From Scytonematopsis contorta HA4267-MV1 (GTDB lineage: Bacteria; Cyanobacteriota; Cyanobacteriia; Cyanobacteriales; Nostocaceae), in NCBI GenBank assembly GCA_019359035.1, contig JAHHIC010000079.1:1-64000 (forward strand): a stretch of 64,000 nt of DNA, written 5' to 3'. Positions 62,501 to 64,000 of this stretch are shown piece after piece. Under the pieces are notes generated by a model. That model did not search any database. It was not told the DNA's origin and saw only the letters and a program-made list of their open reading frames with translations. Position 1 is the first letter of the stretch. The number at the start of each line of letters is the position of its first letter. A program made the translations under genes and the position numbers.

Positions 62501-64000
62501 TCTTACTAGAGTCTCTCCACAGCCAATTACAGTCTCAATTGCCCAGCTATATGCTGCCAAGCACCTATGTGCCAGTATTTAGTTTGCCATTGACAGTCAA
62601 AGGACGAGTAGATGAATCAGCATTAGCCAGACTGGAGGTGATTGACTCTGAGTTAGTTTCAGGTTGGGAACAACTATTGCGATCGCAGTCAGAAATCGAG
62701 CAAGTAGCAGTAGTAGTCCAGCCTAAAGTAAAAACGATTTCAAGAGTACACATAGACGATTTAGTACCGTTGCAGATAGGAGTGAGGCGTCAAAATTCTC
62801 CTTCTGTTGAGACCTTCAAATTGATTGATAAAGACAAAAATAACTTTCCATTGGAAGTAAACCAACTAGCCATTAGCGAAGGAGAGCCTCTAAGAGAGCC
62901 AGAACTGACTTTAGGAGAAATACTGCAAAGAGCAGCCCAAAAGAATTCTACTATAGATATAATATACATCCAAACGGATGGAACTGAATTCACCCAATCC
63001 TATGCCGATTTATTAGAAGATGCCCAAAGAATATTCGCAGGGTTAAAAAAACTGGGTCTTAAGCCCCAAGACAAAGTGATTTTTCAACTGGATCAAAATC
63101 AAGATTTCATACCAGCCTTTTGGGGCTGCGTGCTCGGGGGCTTTGTCCCTGTGCCAATATCTGTAGCCCCCACCTACGAGCAAGTCAACAGTACCGTCAA
63201 TAAGCTTCAGAATACCTGGCAGATGTTGAGACGCCCCCTTGTACTGACCAACGCGAGGCTAGCTCCAGCAATTCGTTCTTTTTCAGAGCTTTTAAATTTA
63301 GAGAACTTTCAAGTTAAAACGGTTGATGACTTGCGAGCTTGTACTCCAGACCAGAACCGATATATCAGCCAGCCTGACGATTTAGCAGTTTTGCTTCTGA
63401 CTTCCGGAAGCACAGGTATGCCGAAAGCAGTCATGCAGAGCCATCGCAGTCTCTTAAGCAGGTCTGCTGCGACTGCCGTCATGAATAATTTTACGAGCAA
63501 CGATGTCTCACTAAATTGGTTCCCCTTAGACCATGTTGGGGGTCTGGTCATGTTCCATCTGAGAGACGTTTATTTAAGATGCCAGCAAATCCATGCTCCA
63601 ACGGAAATGGTATTGCAAGCACCTATGAGGTGGTTGGATTGGATTTCCCACTATCAAGCCACAATTACTTGGGCACCCAACTTCGCTTATGGATTGCTTA
63701 ACGCTCAGGTACAAGAGTTTAGCCAGGGAAATTGGGATTTATCCTCAATGCGATTTCTCCTCAATGGCGGCGAGGCTATTGTCGCCAAACATGCCAGAAA
63801 GTTCTTGGAGTTGCTTGCTCCTTACGGGCTAAGGGCTACTGCTATGCACCCAGCATGGGGTATGTCCGAGACCTGTTCGGGGGTGACCTATTCCCACAAC
63901 TTTACCCTAGATTCAACGACAGATGACGATTCGTTTGTGTCGGTTGGCTCCCCCATCCCTGGATTTTCTATACGGATTGCGAACATCCAAAACCAGCTAG
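59578..64000 (+). CDS. Second NRPS, partial: dock-C-pseudoA-A... (runs off the window)
   Basis: The frame is open from the GTG at 59578 to the window end, at least 1,474 residues. GGAGG lies upstream, and GTGA overlaps the previous stop by 4 bases. It begins with a TubC-type docking domain, then a C domain with HHIVADV (Asp kept, the next Gly replaced by Val). A full-length but dead A domain follows (about 520-1015; LAYVLALETQS stands where YTSGSTG is expected). Then comes a FAAL/MycA-like A domain (LLTSGSTGMPKAV, LDHVGGLVMF, GMSETCSGV) close to that of the first NRPS. KR, PCP and Cy-A-Ox-PCP are expected beyond the window. Confidence 0.9.
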   Translation, partial: MKNQNIMKFLSQLRKLNIQVSSEGEKLRFQAPEGVLTPALYQQIAERKAEILAFLQQVRQEAHTNPPPISVIPRDGNLPLSFAQERLWFLDQLDGLKTPYIEQGALQISGKLNILALQQAFTEIVRRHEVFRTRFQSVNGIPMQVIVPDATLEMAVEDWQHLPKTQQEQQVKQYAQQQTQIPFDLSGGNLLRVSLLHLALRESVLLVTMHHIVADVWSIGIFVQELSALYQAYSQGKPSPLPELSIQYADFAFWQRQWLTSEIQHKQLQYWRQQLADAPTLLQLPTDRPRPPVQKYQGSTQIFTVGKHLTEQLQKLSQNAESTMFMTMLAAFAVLLFRYSGQEDILIGSPIANRNRSEIESLIGFFPNTIALRTHLEGNPSFEQLLGQVRKMTLLAYACQDVPFERVVETLQPERSLSYSPLFQVMFILQNAPMKSLELPGVTLTPLQEIHPGTAKFDLALSMEETETGLIGTWEYSTDLFEDQTIARMAGHFQTLLEAIVANPKDRIENLPLLSATERQQLLAVGNNNNIPPVQDKCVNQLFEEQVERVPEAVAVMHLNQQLTYRQLNERANQLAHYLQHLGMEPEALVSLSAERSIEMIVGLLGILKAGGAYVPVNPSEPTENLVNIPENLLSVSLTQQKYLCNWSENKTKVVALDSEWEAIAQHSTENLNSAITSENLAYVLALETQSISVEHQAVVRRLNWLQSKVAISQGEAVLHQTSLGQESLLREILLPLVVGGCVVIAPIEGFDSAASWQQLIAQKKISIVNFLPSQLTAFARCLNATTGGQLTNLRWLLCSGESLYQSEVEVCSRYLDAQLLYMYSLPETAGEVSCWQSQSGERTEVLPVGFPTYFSVYVLDPHGEPVPPGVVGEVYVGDSYLTGSDLHQTQKSPVSFVEHPQLGCLLKTGELGCRRLDGCLELRGFRQRCAWIKGHRVELQAIERALLAITGVEDCYVMVRQRELVAYVVASKSFLLESLHSQLQSQLPSYMLPSTYVPVFSLPLTVKGRVDESALARLEVIDSELVSGWEQLLRSQSEIEQVAVVVQPKVKTISRVHIDDLVPLQIGVRRQNSPSVETFKLIDKDKNNFPLEVNQLAISEGEPLREPELTLGEILQRAAQKNSTIDIIYIQTDGTEFTQSYADLLEDAQRIFAGLKKLGLKPQDKVIFQLDQNQDFIPAFWGCVLGGFVPVPISVAPTYEQVNSTVNKLQNTWQMLRRPLVLTNARLAPAIRSFSELLNLENFQVKTVDDLRACTPDQNRYISQPDDLAVLLLTSGSTGMPKAVMQSHRSLLSRSAATAVMNNFTSNDVSLNWFPLDHVGGLVMFHLRDVYLRCQQIHAPTEMVLQAPMRWLDWISHYQATITWAPNFAYGLLNAQVQEFSQGNWDLSSMRFLLNGGEAIVAKHARKFLELLAPYGLRATAMHPAWGMSETCSGVTYSHNFTLDSTTDDDSFVSVGSPIPGFSIRIANIQNQL

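Noticed and set aside
61509-63926. Alternative-frame open stretches in the second NRPS
   Set aside because: The main frame from 59578 is open to the window end and gives recognised domains; the others are shadows.

Overview
The window looks like a filamentous, Nostocales-type cyanobacterium. The signs are a low-to-moderate GC content, scattered GCGATCGC (HIP1) octamers, dense interspersed palindromes and GGCAGAGGG-type repeats, and typical cyanobacterial families (Uma2, DUF1822, DUF3102, FGE-domain conflict proteins, FAAL-led PKS/NRPS). No rRNA, tRNA or CRISPR array was seen. All calls come from reading the sequence; no database search was run.

Region 1 (about 0.3-7.5 kb, minus strand) is a run of hydrolase genes: LysM-3D protein, two GH64 beta-1,3-glucanases, a GH17 beta-1,3-glucanase, a CAP (PR-1-like) protein, a papain-family protease, a small holin-like membrane protein and an atypical sigma factor. 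None of the enzymes has a recognisable signal peptide. The set mirrors plant pathogenesis-related proteins PR-1, PR-2 and PR-5 and is the best candidate here for an undescribed system, perhaps antifungal or predatory and released by a non-Sec route.

Region 2 (7.9-14.6 kb, plus strand) is an NTP-dependent conflict operon: iSTAND-like protein, MoxR AAA+ ATPase, degenerate vWA protein and two FGE-fold proteins. The C-termini of the two FGE proteins look like variable regions of a diversity-generating retroelement whose reverse transcriptase is not in the window. Next come a Uma2 nuclease, an IscB RNA-guided nuclease with a probable omega-RNA locus, transposon debris, a NERD-helicase and a sigma-like/DUF1822 operon. 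Together 7.9-23.5 kb resembles a defence or accessory island.

Region 3 (24-29.5 kb) holds a LysR regulator divergent from an SDR oxidoreductase and a peroxiredoxin-like gene, plus a periplasmic coiled-coil protein. Five copies of a roughly 200-bp repeat are interspersed, one inserted in frame inside the LysR gene. Region 4 (30.0-35.2 kb) is a Tn3-family transposon (tnpA, XRE/zinc-ribbon regulator, tyrosine recombinase) that truncates an integrase on its left and a valine-type NRPS adenylation domain on its right.

Region 5 (35.2-64 kb) is biosynthetic: remnant Val A-domain, DUF4342 protein and MbtH protein, then FAAL, a SyrB2-like non-heme iron halogenase fused to an ACP, a PKS (KS-AT-cMT-KR-ACP), a 3,414-residue NRPS (C-pseudoA-A-KR-PCP-Cy-A(Cys)-Ox-PCP) and a second, homologous NRPS running off the window end. 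The order matches the logic of hectochlorin/lyngbyabellin pathways. It predicts a halogenated 3-hydroxy-2-methyl fatty acyl chain joined to alpha-hydroxy acid and thiazole units. The A-domain remnants preceding the keto-acid-type A domains show two stages of decay.
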